Source: Catenuloplanes atrovinosus
Lineage (GTDB): Bacteria; Actinomycetota; Actinomycetes; Mycobacteriales; Micromonosporaceae
Assembly (NCBI RefSeq): GCF_031458235.1
Contig: NZ_JAVDYB010000001.1
Location: 4,822,001-4,886,000 of the forward strand
Direction: 5' to 3'
Length of the DNA stretch: 64,000 bases
Shown here: positions 27,039-36,551 of the stretch, piece after piece
Numbering within the stretch: the stretch's first letter is position 1
Layout of the letters: every line of letters starts with the position of its first letter
Program-made: the position numbers and the translations under genes
The notes under the pieces: generated by a model
What the model was told of the DNA's origin: nothing
Database searches by the model: none
The model's input: the letters and a program-made list of their open reading frames with translations, nothing else

Positions 27039-27512
27039 ATGACCGACGATTACACCAGGACGTTGCCGCGCAAGCGGATGAGCGCCGGGCTGCTCCTCAC
27101 CGATGAGCGGGGCCGGGTGCTGCTGGTGGAACCGGCCTACAAGCCGTACTGGGAGATTCCGGGCGGCACGGTCGAGGCCGACGAGTCGCCGTACGCGGCC
27201 GCGGTGCGGGAGATCGCGGAGGAGCTGGGCCTGGCGCTCACGCCGGGGCGGCTGCTGGTCACCGACTGGGTGCCGCCGCGCCCGGGGCGTACCGAGGGGC
27301 TGCACCTGGTCTTCGACGGCGGCGTGCTCCCGCCGGAGCGGGAGGCGCTGATCCGCGTGCCCGCCGACGAACTGCGCGGCTGGGCGTGGTGCACGGAACG
27401 GGAGGCGGCCGCCCGCCTGCCCGCCGTGCTCGCCCGGCGGGTCGCGGCGGCGGCTCGGGCGCGCGCCGAGGGCACCGCGCTCTACCTGGAGAACGGCACG
27501 CCGGTCGGATAG
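27039..27512 (+). CDS. NUDIX hydrolase
   Basis: This 157-residue NUDIX protein has a complete Nudix box (G-x5-E-x7-REUxEExGU) within GGTVEADESPYAAAVREIAEELGL, preceded by LLVEPAYKPYWEIPGG. NUDIX enzymes cleave nucleoside diphosphates linked to another moiety, with Mg2+. The C-terminal part has helices but no second domain, and the substrate is unknown. The gene ends at a strong hairpin. Confidence 0.93.
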   Translation: MTDDYTRTLPRKRMSAGLLLTDERGRVLLVEPAYKPYWEIPGGTVEADESPYAAAVREIAEELGLALTPGRLLVTDWVPPRPGRTEGLHLVFDGGVLPPEREALIRVPADELRGWAWCTEREAAARLPAVLARRVAAAARARAEGTALYLENGTPVG

Positions 27513-27545
27513 CGGCCCCCGCCGCCGGTGCGACGGCGGGGGCCG
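27513..27545. terminator. Bidirectional terminator hairpin
   Basis: Perfect 12-bp arms (27513-27524 and 27534-27545) with a 9-base loop lie between the convergent NUDIX and alpha/beta hydrolase genes. The left arm begins at the end of the NUDIX stop codon. Confidence 0.7.
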
Positions 27546-27552
27546 GAGGCGG

Positions 27553-28596
27553 TCAGCGGCAGTCGAGCACGGCCCGCGGGTACGGTCCGCGGCCGAGCGT
27601 GTGGTCGATCCAGTCGAGCGCGGTCTCGCTCGCCCGCACCGCGGAGCGGTGGAGCTGGATGGAGTGGCCGGCGTCGCGCACCACCGTGGCGGAGAGCGCG
27701 GCCTGCGGGTAGAGCGCTTTCTCACGCGCGCAGAGGTCGGCCGGCTCCGCGCAGCTCAGGCCGTTCGCCGCGTTGCAGAAGAGCAGGTCGCTCGCGCCCA
27801 GCTGGAGCAGCACCGGGCGCCGGACCCGGCTGGTGTACGTCGGGTCCGCGAGCTTCTTCAGCGACATCAGCTCGCCGGTCGTGCCCGTGGTGCGCAGTCG
27901 CTCGTCGGCGTCCGCCATACCGTCCACGAGCCCGGGCGGGTGCAGGTAGGCGCGGCGGCGGAAGTTCGCCGCCTGGGTCAGGTAGCCCTCCGGCGCGCCG
28001 GGCGCCGGGCGCAGGTGGTCCCGGATCATGAGCTGGGTGGGCACGTCGGTCGCGTGCAGGTATCCGGTGAGCACCAGCGCGTCCACGTCGTCGTAGTGGT
28101 ACGCCGCCGCGGCCCAGATCAGCGAGCCGTAGGAGTGCCCGACGGCCACGACCGTGCGGTACCGGTCCGCGCGCAGCCGGCTCACGAGCTGGTGCGCCAC
28201 GTACGCCTCGGTGTCCGCGGTGACGAGCTGCGCGGGCGGCCGGTCACTTCCGCCGACTCCAATTCGATCGACATACAAAACCGCATAACCGGCCGCGATC
28301 GCGGATTGCACGTACGATCTCCGGCCCGGACTCGCCACCGTCCAGTAATGGTGATCGTACGTGAATCCCGACATCAGAACTTGCACCGCCGAGGTGGGTC
28401 GTTCCGGCGTGCACAGCCACGTCGCCAGCCGGTAGCGAGGCGCGGCGCGGTCGGCGGTCAAGGCGACCATGACCTGTTGGTTCTCGCACTGCCCGCCGTG
28501 CGCGGGCGCCGGGGTGGTCGCTGCGAGACCACCCGCCACCGCGATCGAGATCACGGCGACAAAGCGCGGAAAAGATCGATAGAACAGTGCCATCAT
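27553..28596 (-). CDS. Secreted alpha/beta hydrolase
   Basis: This 347-residue protein has a signal peptide (FVAVISIAVAGGLAATTPAPAHG, cut near residue 32) and an alpha/beta-hydrolase fold. The oxyanion region is VLMSGFTYDHHYW, the nucleophile elbow is VAVGHSYGSLIW (Ser in GHSYG), and the late His is in VVRDAGHSIQLH. Paired cysteines (CNAANGLSCAEPADLC) suggest disulfides, which fits export. Starts: ATG at 28596 or 28593; an in-frame GTG lies at 28602. Substrate unknown. A lipase- or esterase-like activity is an inference. Confidence 0.85.
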   Translation of the reverse strand: MMALFYRSFPRFVAVISIAVAGGLAATTPAPAHGGQCENQQVMVALTADRAAPRYRLATWLCTPERPTSAVQVLMSGFTYDHHYWTVASPGRRSYVQSAIAAGYAVLYVDRIGVGGSDRPPAQLVTADTEAYVAHQLVSRLRADRYRTVVAVGHSYGSLIWAAAAYHYDDVDALVLTGYLHATDVPTQLMIRDHLRPAPGAPEGYLTQAANFRRRAYLHPPGLVDGMADADERLRTTGTTGELMSLKKLADPTYTSRVRRPVLLQLGASDLLFCNAANGLSCAEPADLCAREKALYPQAALSATVVRDAGHSIQLHRSAVRASETALDWIDHTLGRGPYPRAVLDCR

Positions 28597-28713
28597 GCGC
28601 ACATAATCGCCGCAAATTAGAGGTGAGAAAGTCTCATTCCGGCCTCATTCATCCTTGAGGATCTCCGAGTCACTTTATCGACACCCGTCATCGGCGCGTA
28701 CGAGTGATCGGGT

Positions 28714-30291
28714 TTACCCGAATGAGGTCCGCGCGGCCACCACGCGGTCGCGGCCCGCGTGTTTCGCGGCGTAGAGGTGGCGGTCCGCGGCGGCCAGCAG
28801 CGCGGCCATCGTGGCGTGCCCGTCCGCCGTGGTGGCGACGCCGACGCTGGTGGTCACCGGCAGCACGCCGGTCAGCGGCGCCCACGCGTGCGCGCGCACC
28901 CGCCGCCGCAGCCGCTCCGCCCGGGTGACCGCGGCCGCGGCCGGCGTACCGGGCATGACCAGCACGAACTCCTCGCCGCCCAGCCGGGCCGCGAAGCCGC
29001 CGGCCTCGGCCGCCTCCTCCAGCAGCCGGGCCACCTGCTGGAGGACGGTGTCGCCGGTGGCGTGCGAGAGCGTGTCGTTGATGCGCTTGAAGTGGTCGAG
29101 GTCCACGATGGCGACGGAGAGCGGGCCGCCGCCGTCCGCGACCTCGGCCAGCAGCGCGGGCAGGCGCTCGTCCACGTACCGCCGGTTGTACAGGCCGGTC
29201 AGCGCGTCGCGGTGGGCCATCTCGCGGAAGTGCTCGGTGGCGCGCCGCGCCTCGTCCGCCTCGAACAGCGCCTGCAACGCGAACGCGCGGGCCTGCTGGC
29301 GCTCCCGGTAGAGCGCGGTGGACTCGGCGTGGAAGATCCGGTGCTCCTCGTACGCCTCCCGGTAGCGGCCGGCGGCGGCGTGCAGCGCGGCCTGTTCCTG
29401 CCGGGCCTGCGCGCGCACGCCGGCGTGGCCGTTGGCGTCGCAGCGCGCGACCGCGTGGTCCAGGGCCGCCTGCGCGTCCTCGAAGCGGCCGTCCCGGCGG
29501 CGCGCCTCGGCCAGGGTGAGCAGGCACTCCGCGATGCCGTCGCCGTCGTGGTCGGGCAGCGCGCCCGCCAGCGCGCCGGCCAGCGTCTCCTCCACGGCCG
29601 CGTACCGCCCGCCCATCATCTCCACCCGCGCGATCGTGTCCCGCTCCTTCGCCGCGAGCGGCTGGCCGAAGCGCGCGCCGGCCTGGCGCATCAGCTCGGC
29701 GAGCGCGATCGCGCCGGACTCGTCCCCGGTCTCGTACGCGTTGTAGGCCATGTTGTTGAGCACGCGCAGCGTGAGCGAGCGGTCGCGCACGTCCGAGGCG
29801 ATCTCCAGCACGGTCCGGTAGTAGCGGTCGCTGTCCGCGAAGCGGCCGTTGTCGTCCAGCGAGACGGCCAGCATCATCAGGTGCTGCGCGCGGGTGCCCG
29901 GCGTGGCGTCCTCCAGGCCGGCGACGCACTGCACCGCGTGCGCGAGCGCGTCGGAGAACTCGCCGACCAGGCGATGAAAGAGCGCCAGCTCGCGGTGGGC
30001 ACGGGCGCGCAGGAACGGCCGGTCGTGCTGCTCGGCCCAGGCGAGCACCTGCTGCGCCATCCGGCCCCCCTCGGCCAGCCGGCCGTCGCGGAGCAGCACG
30101 TCCGCGTGGAGCAGGATGGCGCGCCGGGCAGACTCCTCGTCGCCCAGTTCCTCGGCGAGCCGGCGGGCCTCGATCGCCGGTCCGAGGATGGCGTGCGGGT
30201 CGCCGACGGAGCGGCTCTCGTGCGCGTCCAGCACGGCGGCGAGCGTGTCGCGCGGATCGCCCGTTCGACGCGCCTCCGCCCCGATCGTCAC
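28714..30291 (-). CDS. TPR-repeat GGDEF diguanylate cyclase
   Basis: The N-terminal part (about 1-345) is a run of TPR-like helices (DGRLAEGGRMAQQVLAWAEQ, NGRFADSDRYYRTVLEIA, DGRFEDAQAALDHAVARC). A coiled-coil link (about 350-375) leads to a C-terminal GGDEF domain with MAHRDALTGLYNRRYVDE, VDLDHFKRINDTLSHATGD and the loop RLGGEEFVL. All catalytic residues are present, so c-di-GMP synthesis is likely. No membrane segment or inhibition site is seen. The GTG at 30291 with GGGAAG upstream is my preferred start; TTG at 30333 gives 14 more residues. Confidence 0.88.
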   Translation of the reverse strand: MTIGAEARRTGDPRDTLAAVLDAHESRSVGDPHAILGPAIEARRLAEELGDEESARRAILLHADVLLRDGRLAEGGRMAQQVLAWAEQHDRPFLRARAHRELALFHRLVGEFSDALAHAVQCVAGLEDATPGTRAQHLMMLAVSLDDNGRFADSDRYYRTVLEIASDVRDRSLTLRVLNNMAYNAYETGDESGAIALAELMRQAGARFGQPLAAKERDTIARVEMMGGRYAAVEETLAGALAGALPDHDGDGIAECLLTLAEARRRDGRFEDAQAALDHAVARCDANGHAGVRAQARQEQAALHAAAGRYREAYEEHRIFHAESTALYRERQQARAFALQALFEADEARRATEHFREMAHRDALTGLYNRRYVDERLPALLAEVADGGGPLSVAIVDLDHFKRINDTLSHATGDTVLQQVARLLEEAAEAGGFAARLGGEEFVLVMPGTPAAAAVTRAERLRRRVRAHAWAPLTGVLPVTTSVGVATTADGHATMAALLAAADRHLYAAKHAGRDRVVAARTSFG

Positions 30292-30499
30292 CTGTGCCCG
30301 CTTCCCACGCCGAACAACGCTCAGTTGTCGCAAGATTACAACAGGTGTTCACACTCCAGGCCGAACGACCGCGAACCCGACACCGCGCACCTTGACACGC
30401 CCGCAACATGCGGGTAGCCATTGAGAAACCTCAATGCTATTCCGACCGGCACGTCCGTACCGGCGCGAATGGATCGTTTCAAGGGGAAGGACTCTCCTC

Positions 30500-31735
30500 G
30501 TGGCTCCACACGACACCACCGCGCGTACGCCCACGCGCGCGGCCTCCCGTCCCGTCCGCCGCCGACGACGCGCGGCCCTCGCCGGCACGGCCGCCGCGCT
30601 GCTCGCCGCCGCGCTCGCCGTCACCCCGCAGGTCGACGCGGCCACGGCCGGAGCGCCCGCGGCCGGCGCCGAGCTCGCGGCCTGCGGGGACGGCACGTTC
30701 CAGTCCCAGGTCACGGTCAGCGGCAACACTTGGACCGCGCGCAACGCGGCCGGCGCCGCCGTCTACACCGGCACCGACTTCCGGGCCGCGGTGCAGGCCG
30801 GCATCGGCAGCCTCACGGCCGGGCGCACCTCGATGCAGCGCGTGCTGGTGCGCGGCAACGGCACCATGTCCGCCGGCAGCCGGATCTCGCTGGCCAGCTG
30901 GACCTCGCTGTCGGTCTGCGGCACGATCTCGGTGACCGGCTCCGGCAGCGGCGACCAGGCACCGATCTACGCGCGCGGCGTCAGCAACATCGAGGTGCCG
31001 TACCTGAACGTGACCGGCAGCCCGCTGTACGGCGTCTTCATGCGCAACGTCACGAACGTGTGGCTCGGCCAGATCGACATGCGGCTGTCCGGCGGGCTCG
31101 GCGTGCGCATCGACAACCGCGGCGACACCGCGCAGTGGACCCGCAACGTGCGGATCGACAACGTGTACGTCTCCGGCGCGTCCTCGCACGCGGTGGAGAC
31201 CTACGGCGTGGACGGCCTGACCATCGGCACGGTCACCGCACGCGGCGTCGGCGAGTCCGGCCTGCTGCTCAACCAGACCATCAACGCCACCGTGGGTACG
31301 GTCGACGCGGAGAACGCCGGCAGCGGCACCGGATACGCCGCGTTCCGGATGGCCAACCGCAACGGCCGGGTCGGCAGCTCGTACCCGAACAACATCCGGG
31401 TCGGCACGGTCAAGGCGCGCGGCGGCGGACGCGGCGTGTTCTGCGTGTCGGAGAGCGGCGGCGCGACCATCGACCGCGTCGACATCGCCAACACCGGCAA
31501 CAACTCGATCCTGATCGAGAACTGCTACAACGTGACCATCGCCGGCGCGTCCGGCACGGTCAGCGGCGGCGGCGAGATCCGCATCGCGGCCCGCACCGAG
31601 TTCCCGCCGTCGTCCGGCATCCGGTTCCAGAACCTGACGGTGTCGAACACCAACATCACCTGGAGCCCGTGCACGGGCAGCAACAACACCATCGCCAACG
31701 TGACCCGGTCCAACTCCACGCTGACCTGGTGCTGA
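30500..31735 (+). CDS. Secreted right-handed beta-helix protein
   Basis: This 411-residue exported protein has an Arg-rich N-region (RPVRRRRRAALAG) and a hydrophobic core (TAAALLAAALAVTPQVDA). Parallel beta-helix coils follow from about residue 120, with repeating strands such as GVSNIEVPYLNVTGSPLYGVFMRNVTNVWLGQIDM and NVRIDNVYVSGASSHAVETYGVDGLTIGTV. This fold is typical of pectate lyases and other polysaccharide-acting enzymes, but I see no diagnostic active-site motif, so a binding or lyase role stays open. The start is GTG 30500, after AAGGGGAAGG. The gene ends at a strong hairpin. Confidence 0.8.
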   Translation: MAPHDTTARTPTRAASRPVRRRRRAALAGTAAALLAAALAVTPQVDAATAGAPAAGAELAACGDGTFQSQVTVSGNTWTARNAAGAAVYTGTDFRAAVQAGIGSLTAGRTSMQRVLVRGNGTMSAGSRISLASWTSLSVCGTISVTGSGSGDQAPIYARGVSNIEVPYLNVTGSPLYGVFMRNVTNVWLGQIDMRLSGGLGVRIDNRGDTAQWTRNVRIDNVYVSGASSHAVETYGVDGLTIGTVTARGVGESGLLLNQTINATVGTVDAENAGSGTGYAAFRMANRNGRVGSSYPNNIRVGTVKARGGGRGVFCVSESGGATIDRVDIANTGNNSILIENCYNVTIAGASGTVSGGGEIRIAARTEFPPSSGIRFQNLTVSNTNITWSPCTGSNNTIANVTRSNSTLTWC

Positions 31736-31745
31736 CGTCCTGACG

Positions 31746-31774
31746 TCCGGCGGGTCCGCCGCGGACCCGCCGGA
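31746..31774. terminator. Bidirectional terminator hairpin
   Basis: Perfect 13-bp arms (31746-31758 and 31762-31774) with a 3-base loop lie between two convergent genes, four bases before the end of the minus-strand gene. Confidence 0.75.
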
Positions 31775-31777
31775 CCG

Positions 31778-32746
31778 TCAGGAGCGGTCCTCGTAGAGCG
31801 CCAGGTAGAGCCGGTACACCTCGTCCCGGGCGGTGCCGACGTCGTTCGGGTCGACCGGGTCGTGGCCGAGCCCGGACTCGGCCGGGAACTCGTGGACGGT
31901 CAGCGGCACCCCGCGCGCGTCCGCGATCGCGCGCGGCACGGAGATCGCCCGCTCCATGTCGATCAGGTCGTCGTTGACGGCGGTGACCACCGCTATCGAG
32001 GCCAGGTTGCCGCCGGACCGGCCGGTGTCGGTGGTCTCGGCCAGGCGCACGTACTGGGCGAGGGCGGCGTACGACATGTTCTTGTCGTCGACGTGGTCGG
32101 GCAGCAGCCGGAAGCCGTAGAGCACGATCAGCGGCCGGATCGTGACCGGCGCGGCCTGGGCCGGGGCCGGGCGGTAGAACGGCGAGATGGACAGCAGCCG
32201 GCGTACGTCGTCCGGGCGCTCGGCGGTGAGCCGGGTGGCCAGCATCGCGCCGCCGGACAGCCCGATCACGCCGGCCTCCGCGCCCAGCGCCACGGTCACG
32301 TCGAGCGCGGCGGACGCGTACTCGGCCAGGTCCCGCGCGCGCAGGTCGCCGAGCGCCTCCCGATCCGGGTAGCCGTGCCGCGGCGCCAGCGGCACGTAGA
32401 CGTTGTACCCCTGGTCGTAGAAGGTGGCGGCGAGCTGCGCGAACTGCACCGGGCAGTCGGTGAACCCGTGCAGCATCAGCACCGACCGGGCCGCCGGCCG
32501 GTCCTCGTGCACCAGCGCCATCGACCGGCACTCGGGCAGGATGCCGGGGTCGGCCTCCTCGGCCGCGACCTTCTCGGCGACCCGGGCGCGGGCCTCGGCG
32601 AAGCTCAGCCGCTGCCCGGCCGGGTGCAGCCCGTCCGCGTCCAGCGGCCAGGTGAACACCGCGGCCACGGCCACCAGCAGGACGGCGAGAAGGGCGGCGA
32701 CCGCGATACCGGCGGTACGCAGCACGCGCGCGACGGTGGGATTCAT
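31778..32746 (-). CDS. Membrane-anchored alpha/beta hydrolase
   Basis: This 322-residue protein has an N-terminal membrane helix (residues 10-34: TAGIAVAALLAVLLVAVAAVF) without a clear cleavage site, then an alpha/beta-hydrolase domain. It contains SVLMLHGFTDCPVQFAQLA (oxyanion HGF), GVIGLSGGAMLA (nucleophile Ser in GLSGG) and a late GLGHDPVD (candidate His). The family includes serine aminopeptidases and lysophospholipases. It probably acts on the outer face of the membrane. The neighbours do not suggest a substrate. Confidence 0.85.
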   Translation of the reverse strand: MNPTVARVLRTAGIAVAALLAVLLVAVAAVFTWPLDADGLHPAGQRLSFAEARARVAEKVAAEEADPGILPECRSMALVHEDRPAARSVLMLHGFTDCPVQFAQLAATFYDQGYNVYVPLAPRHGYPDREALGDLRARDLAEYASAALDVTVALGAEAGVIGLSGGAMLATRLTAERPDDVRRLLSISPFYRPAPAQAAPVTIRPLIVLYGFRLLPDHVDDKNMSYAALAQYVRLAETTDTGRSGGNLASIAVVTAVNDDLIDMERAISVPRAIADARGVPLTVHEFPAESGLGHDPVDPNDVGTARDEVYRLYLALYEDRS

Positions 32747-32816
32747 CGGTGGGACGGCTCCGGGGACGAGGGATCGGCCTGCCGATCATCCACCGTGGGA
32801 GCCGCCCGCACCACCG

Positions 32817-35006
32817 TCAGCCGTGCACCAGCGCGGCCGGCTCCTCGGACAGCAGCCGCTCGACGCTGATCGGCAGCGTGCGCACGCGGCGGCCGGTGGC
32901 GTGGAACACCGCGTTCGCCACCGCCGCGGCCACGCCGGTCAGCCCGACCTCGCCGATGCCCTTCGCGCCGCCCGGGTTGAGCGGGTCCGGCTCGCCCACG
33001 AACGTGATGTCGTGGTCCGGCACGTCCGCGTTGACCGGGATCAGGTAGTCGCCGAACGTGGCGTTCGGCGGGCGGCCGGTGCCGTCCTCCCAAGCGATCT
33101 CCTCCAGCAGCGCCATGCCCAGCCCCATCACCGCGCCGCCGAGGATCTGCGACCGCGCGGTCTTCTCGTTCAGCACGCGTCCCGCGTCCACGGCCGTGAC
33201 CAGCCGGGCGACCCGCAGCCGGCCCAGTTCCTCGTCCACCCGCACCTCCACGAAGTGGGCCGCGAACGCGCCGGACCGGGCCAGGCCGTCGCTGTCCGCC
33301 GGATCGAACTGGCCGTCCGCGCTCAGCTCCGGCAGCCCGTGCCGGGCCAGGACCTCGGTGAACGACACGCCGGTCGACGGGTCCGCGCGCAGGTGCACGC
33401 GGCCGTCCGTGGCGGCCAGTTCGTCCGCGGCGCGGCTGGCCAGCGCGCCACCGGCCAGGCCGGCGACCGCGCGCAGCAGTTCGCCGGACGCGGCCAGCAC
33501 CGCGCCGGTCACGGCCGTGGCCAGGCCGGAGCCGCCGGACTGCGGCGCCGGCGGCAGGTCGGTGTCGCCGATCTCCGCGCGCACCCGGGTAAGCGGCAGG
33601 CCGAGCCGGTCCGCCGCGACCTGGGTGACGATCGTGGCGGTGCCGGTGCCGATGTCGGTCGCGGCGGTCCGCACCACCGCGCACCCGTCGGCGCCGAGGT
33701 CGATCCGGGCCCGGCAGCCGCCCACGTACCAGCTGTACGAGGTGCCGGCCATGCCGTACCCGATCAGCTCGTCCCCGTCGCGGGTGGACCGGGGCCGCGG
33801 GTCGCGCGCGGACCAGCCGAAGCGCGCCGCGCCCACCCGGTAGCAGTCGCGCAGCGCGTTGCTGGACCACGGCAGCCCGCTGTGCGGGTGGGTGGCCCGG
33901 AAGTTGCGCAGCCGCAGCTCGACCGGGTCGATGCCGAGCCGGTGGGCGAGTTCGTCCATGGCGGACTCGACCGCGAAGTTCATCTCGCCGTGGCCGGGCG
34001 CGCGCAGGAACCCCGGGTTCGGGATGTGCAGCCGGACCTGGCGGTCGTGCGTGGCGATGTTCGGGCAGTCGTACGCCTCGGCCGTACCGGTGACGATGCC
34101 GGAGAACAGCGTCTCGTCGATACCGACCGTGGACGTGGCGTGGTGGTCGATCGCGGTGAGCCGCCCGTCCGGCCCGGCCGCGATGCGCAGCCGCTGCACG
34201 GACCGCGACCGGTGGCCGGTCCCGGCGAACATCTGCGGCCGGTCCAGCACCAGGCGCACCGGGCGGCCGGTCATCCGCGCCGCGACCGCGGCCAGCACGG
34301 TGTGCGGCCAGACCTTCAGGCCCGCGCCGAACCCGCCGCCGACGAACCGGCACAGCACGCGCACGTCCGGCTCCGGGACGCCGAAGACACCGGCCAGCAC
34401 GGACCGGACCGACACCGGCCACTGGGTGGAGTCGTGCACGGTGAGCCGGTCGCCGTCCCACCGGGCGACCGTGGCGAACAGGCCCATCGGGCTGTTCGAC
34501 TCCGCCGGGATCGTGAACGTCTCGTCGTATCCGAACTCCGCGCCGGACGCGTCACCGATCGCGACCTCCAGGCCGAACGGGTTCTCCACGACCTCCGCGC
34601 GCGGGTCGTCCATCCGCACGACCGGCGGCTCCGCGGCGTAGGTGACGTCCAGCAGCCGGGCGGCGGCGGCCGCCTCCCGGCGGGTGCGCGCGACCACCAC
34701 GGCCAGGTACTGCCCGTAGTGCCGGATCACGTCGTCGGCCAGCGGGAACCGGGGCGGCGGCCCGAGCGCGGTGGCGGGCGCCGGGCGCAGCGGCAGCACG
34801 TTCTCGTGGGTGATCACGGCGAGCACGCCGGGCGCCGCCCGCGCGGCCGTCGCGTCGATCGCGGTGATCCGCCCGGCCGCCACGGTCGCGCCGGCCAGCA
34901 CCGCGTGCGCCAGGTCCGGCCACGTCTCGTCCGCCGGGTAGCGCGCGGCGCCGTGCACCTTGAGCGGGCCGTCCACCCGGTCGACCGGCCTCCCGACCAG
35001 CGTCAT
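32817..35006 (-). CDS. Molybdopterin-binding subunit of a xanthine dehydrogenase-family aldehyde oxidase
   Basis: This 729-residue subunit holds the molybdenum-MCD cofactor and substrate pocket of a three-subunit molybdenum hydroxylase. Motifs are DGPLKVHGAARYPADE at the N-terminus, VGGGFGAGLKVWPH, LRAPGHGEMNFAVES, DIGTGTATIVTQVAA and, near the C-terminus, GGAKGIGEVGLTG, whose Glu (about 686) is the expected base. Length and the separate FAD and 2Fe-2S genes match E. coli PaoABC (YagTSR) aldehyde oxidase, hence 'paoC-like'. It overlaps the FAD gene by four bases. The substrate is not determined. Confidence 0.92.
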   Translation of the reverse strand: MTLVGRPVDRVDGPLKVHGAARYPADETWPDLAHAVLAGATVAAGRITAIDATAARAAPGVLAVITHENVLPLRPAPATALGPPPRFPLADDVIRHYGQYLAVVVARTRREAAAAARLLDVTYAAEPPVVRMDDPRAEVVENPFGLEVAIGDASGAEFGYDETFTIPAESNSPMGLFATVARWDGDRLTVHDSTQWPVSVRSVLAGVFGVPEPDVRVLCRFVGGGFGAGLKVWPHTVLAAVAARMTGRPVRLVLDRPQMFAGTGHRSRSVQRLRIAAGPDGRLTAIDHHATSTVGIDETLFSGIVTGTAEAYDCPNIATHDRQVRLHIPNPGFLRAPGHGEMNFAVESAMDELAHRLGIDPVELRLRNFRATHPHSGLPWSSNALRDCYRVGAARFGWSARDPRPRSTRDGDELIGYGMAGTSYSWYVGGCRARIDLGADGCAVVRTAATDIGTGTATIVTQVAADRLGLPLTRVRAEIGDTDLPPAPQSGGSGLATAVTGAVLAASGELLRAVAGLAGGALASRAADELAATDGRVHLRADPSTGVSFTEVLARHGLPELSADGQFDPADSDGLARSGAFAAHFVEVRVDEELGRLRVARLVTAVDAGRVLNEKTARSQILGGAVMGLGMALLEEIAWEDGTGRPPNATFGDYLIPVNADVPDHDITFVGEPDPLNPGGAKGIGEVGLTGVAAAVANAVFHATGRRVRTLPISVERLLSEEPAALVHG

Positions 35007-35977
35007 CGTCGCTCCCCCACGGTACGCAGGACGCGCGTCAGCGTCCGCTTGGCCAGCTCCACCTTGAACTCCGTGCCCGGCACGGTGAACGGGTCGGCCA
35101 CCGCCGCCTCGGCCGCGGCCCGGAACGTCTCCGCCGTGGCGGGCGCGCCGACCAGCACGTCCTCCGCCTCGCGCGACCACCAGGGCACGGTGCCGACGCC
35201 GCCGAGCCCGATGCCGGCCGCCTCGATCACGCCGTCCCGCACCCGGAGCACGGCCGCGGCCGAGGTGAGCGCGAACTCGTAGGACGCCCGGTCCCGCACC
35301 TTGAGGTAGGCCGATGCCGCGTCCGGGACCGGCACCTCCACCGCCGTGATCAGATCGCCGTGCCCGAGCACGGTCTCCACGTCCGGCCGCGATCCCGGGC
35401 GGACGTGCAGATCCCGCAGCGGTACGGAGTAGGACCCGCCCGGCCCGGTCACGTGCACCACCGCGTGCAGCGCCACCAGCGCCACGCACAGGTCGGACGC
35501 GTGCAGCGCGATGCACTCCGGCCCGGCGCCGAGGATCGCGTGCATGCGCGGCGTGCCGTCGATCGCGGCGCAGCCCGTACCCGGGACGCGCTTGTTGCAC
35601 CGGGACACCGCCGCGTCGCGGAAGTAGCGGCACCGGGTGCGCTGCAACAGGTTGCCGCCGATCGTGGCGAGGTTGCGCAACTGCACCGACGCGCCGGCCA
35701 GCAGCGCCTCCCGCACCACCGGCAGCCGCGCGGCCACCACCGGGTGGGCGGCCAACTCCTCCATGGTGGTCAGCGCGCCGACGGTCAGCCGGTCGCCGCC
35801 GTCCTCGACGCCGCGCAGCGGCAGCCGCCCGATGTCGACCAGCAGCGAGCGCGTCACCACCCGGTCCTTGAGCTGGAGGTCCAGCTGTGTGGTGCCGCCG
35901 GCCAGGTAGGCCGCGCCGGGCTCGTCGCGGACCAGCGCGACCGCGGTGGCCAGGTCCGTGGGACGTTCGTACCTCAT
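35003..35977 (-). CDS. FAD-binding subunit with extra 4Fe-4S motif, PaoB-like
   Basis: This 324-residue protein is the FAD subunit that passes electrons from the 2Fe-2S subunit to the acceptor. The FAD loop is YLAGGTTQLDLQLKD and RNLATIGGNLLQRTRCRYF. The cysteine set CRYFRDAAVSRCNKRVPGTGC and CIALHASDLC matches the extra 4Fe-4S cluster reported for PaoB-type subunits. The C-terminal domain (KVRDRASYEFALTSAAAVL) is typical of the CO-dehydrogenase flavoprotein family. It overlaps both neighbours by four bases. Confidence 0.92.
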   Translation of the reverse strand: MRYERPTDLATAVALVRDEPGAAYLAGGTTQLDLQLKDRVVTRSLLVDIGRLPLRGVEDGGDRLTVGALTTMEELAAHPVVAARLPVVREALLAGASVQLRNLATIGGNLLQRTRCRYFRDAAVSRCNKRVPGTGCAAIDGTPRMHAILGAGPECIALHASDLCVALVALHAVVHVTGPGGSYSVPLRDLHVRPGSRPDVETVLGHGDLITAVEVPVPDAASAYLKVRDRASYEFALTSAAAVLRVRDGVIEAAGIGLGGVGTVPWWSREAEDVLVGAPATAETFRAAAEAAVADPFTVPGTEFKVELAKRTLTRVLRTVGERR

Positions 35978-36423
35978 CGCCCGGCCACCTCCCGGATCGC
36001 GGCCACGATGTTCGCGTACGCGCCGCAGCGGCACAGGTTGCCGCTCATGAACTCGCGGATCTCCGCGTCCGAGCCGGTGCGTCCCTCGCCGAGCAGCGCG
36101 ACCGCGGACATGATCTGCCCGGGCGTGCAGGCGCCGCACTGGAACGCGTCGTGCCGCACGAACGCGTCCGTGACCGGGTGGTCCGTCACGCCCTCGACCG
36201 TGGTGACGTCGCGGTCCTCGCACTGGACGGCCAGCACCAGGCAGGAGACCACCCGGCGGCCGTCCAGCAGCACCGTGCAGGCACCGCAGGCGCCCTGGTC
36301 GCACCCCTTCTTCGTGCCGGTCAGGCCGAAGTCGTCGCGCAGCGCGTCGAGCAGCGTGGTCTCCGTGTCCATGGTGGACTTCATCGGCTCGCCGTTGACC
36401 CGCACCGTCACGTCCCTCTCCAT
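35974..36423 (-). CDS. 2Fe-2S subunit of molybdenum hydroxylase, PaoA-like
   Basis: This 149-residue subunit carries two 2Fe-2S clusters. The plant-ferredoxin-type motif is GCDQGACGACTVLLDG plus a later Cys, and the second cluster is bound by QCGACTPGQIM and CRCGAY. It lacks the Tat leader found in periplasmic PaoA, so this enzyme is probably cytoplasmic. The start at 36423 (MERDVTV) is the natural family start; a longer open frame runs into the intergenic region. It is the first gene of the three, facing the AraC regulator across 128 bp. Confidence 0.93.
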   Translation of the reverse strand: MERDVTVRVNGEPMKSTMDTETTLLDALRDDFGLTGTKKGCDQGACGACTVLLDGRRVVSCLVLAVQCEDRDVTTVEGVTDHPVTDAFVRHDAFQCGACTPGQIMSAVALLGEGRTGSDAEIREFMSGNLCRCGAYANIVAAIREVAGR

Positions 36424-36551
36424 GCGCTCCCCTGTCGTCGCGTCCGCCGGACCCGTCCACCCTCCACCGCGCCGCGGGTGATCACATAGGCCGATCCGCT
36501 CCGCGCGTTGCACGATCCGATCAATCTGCGCGCGGTGGCAGAATCGTCACC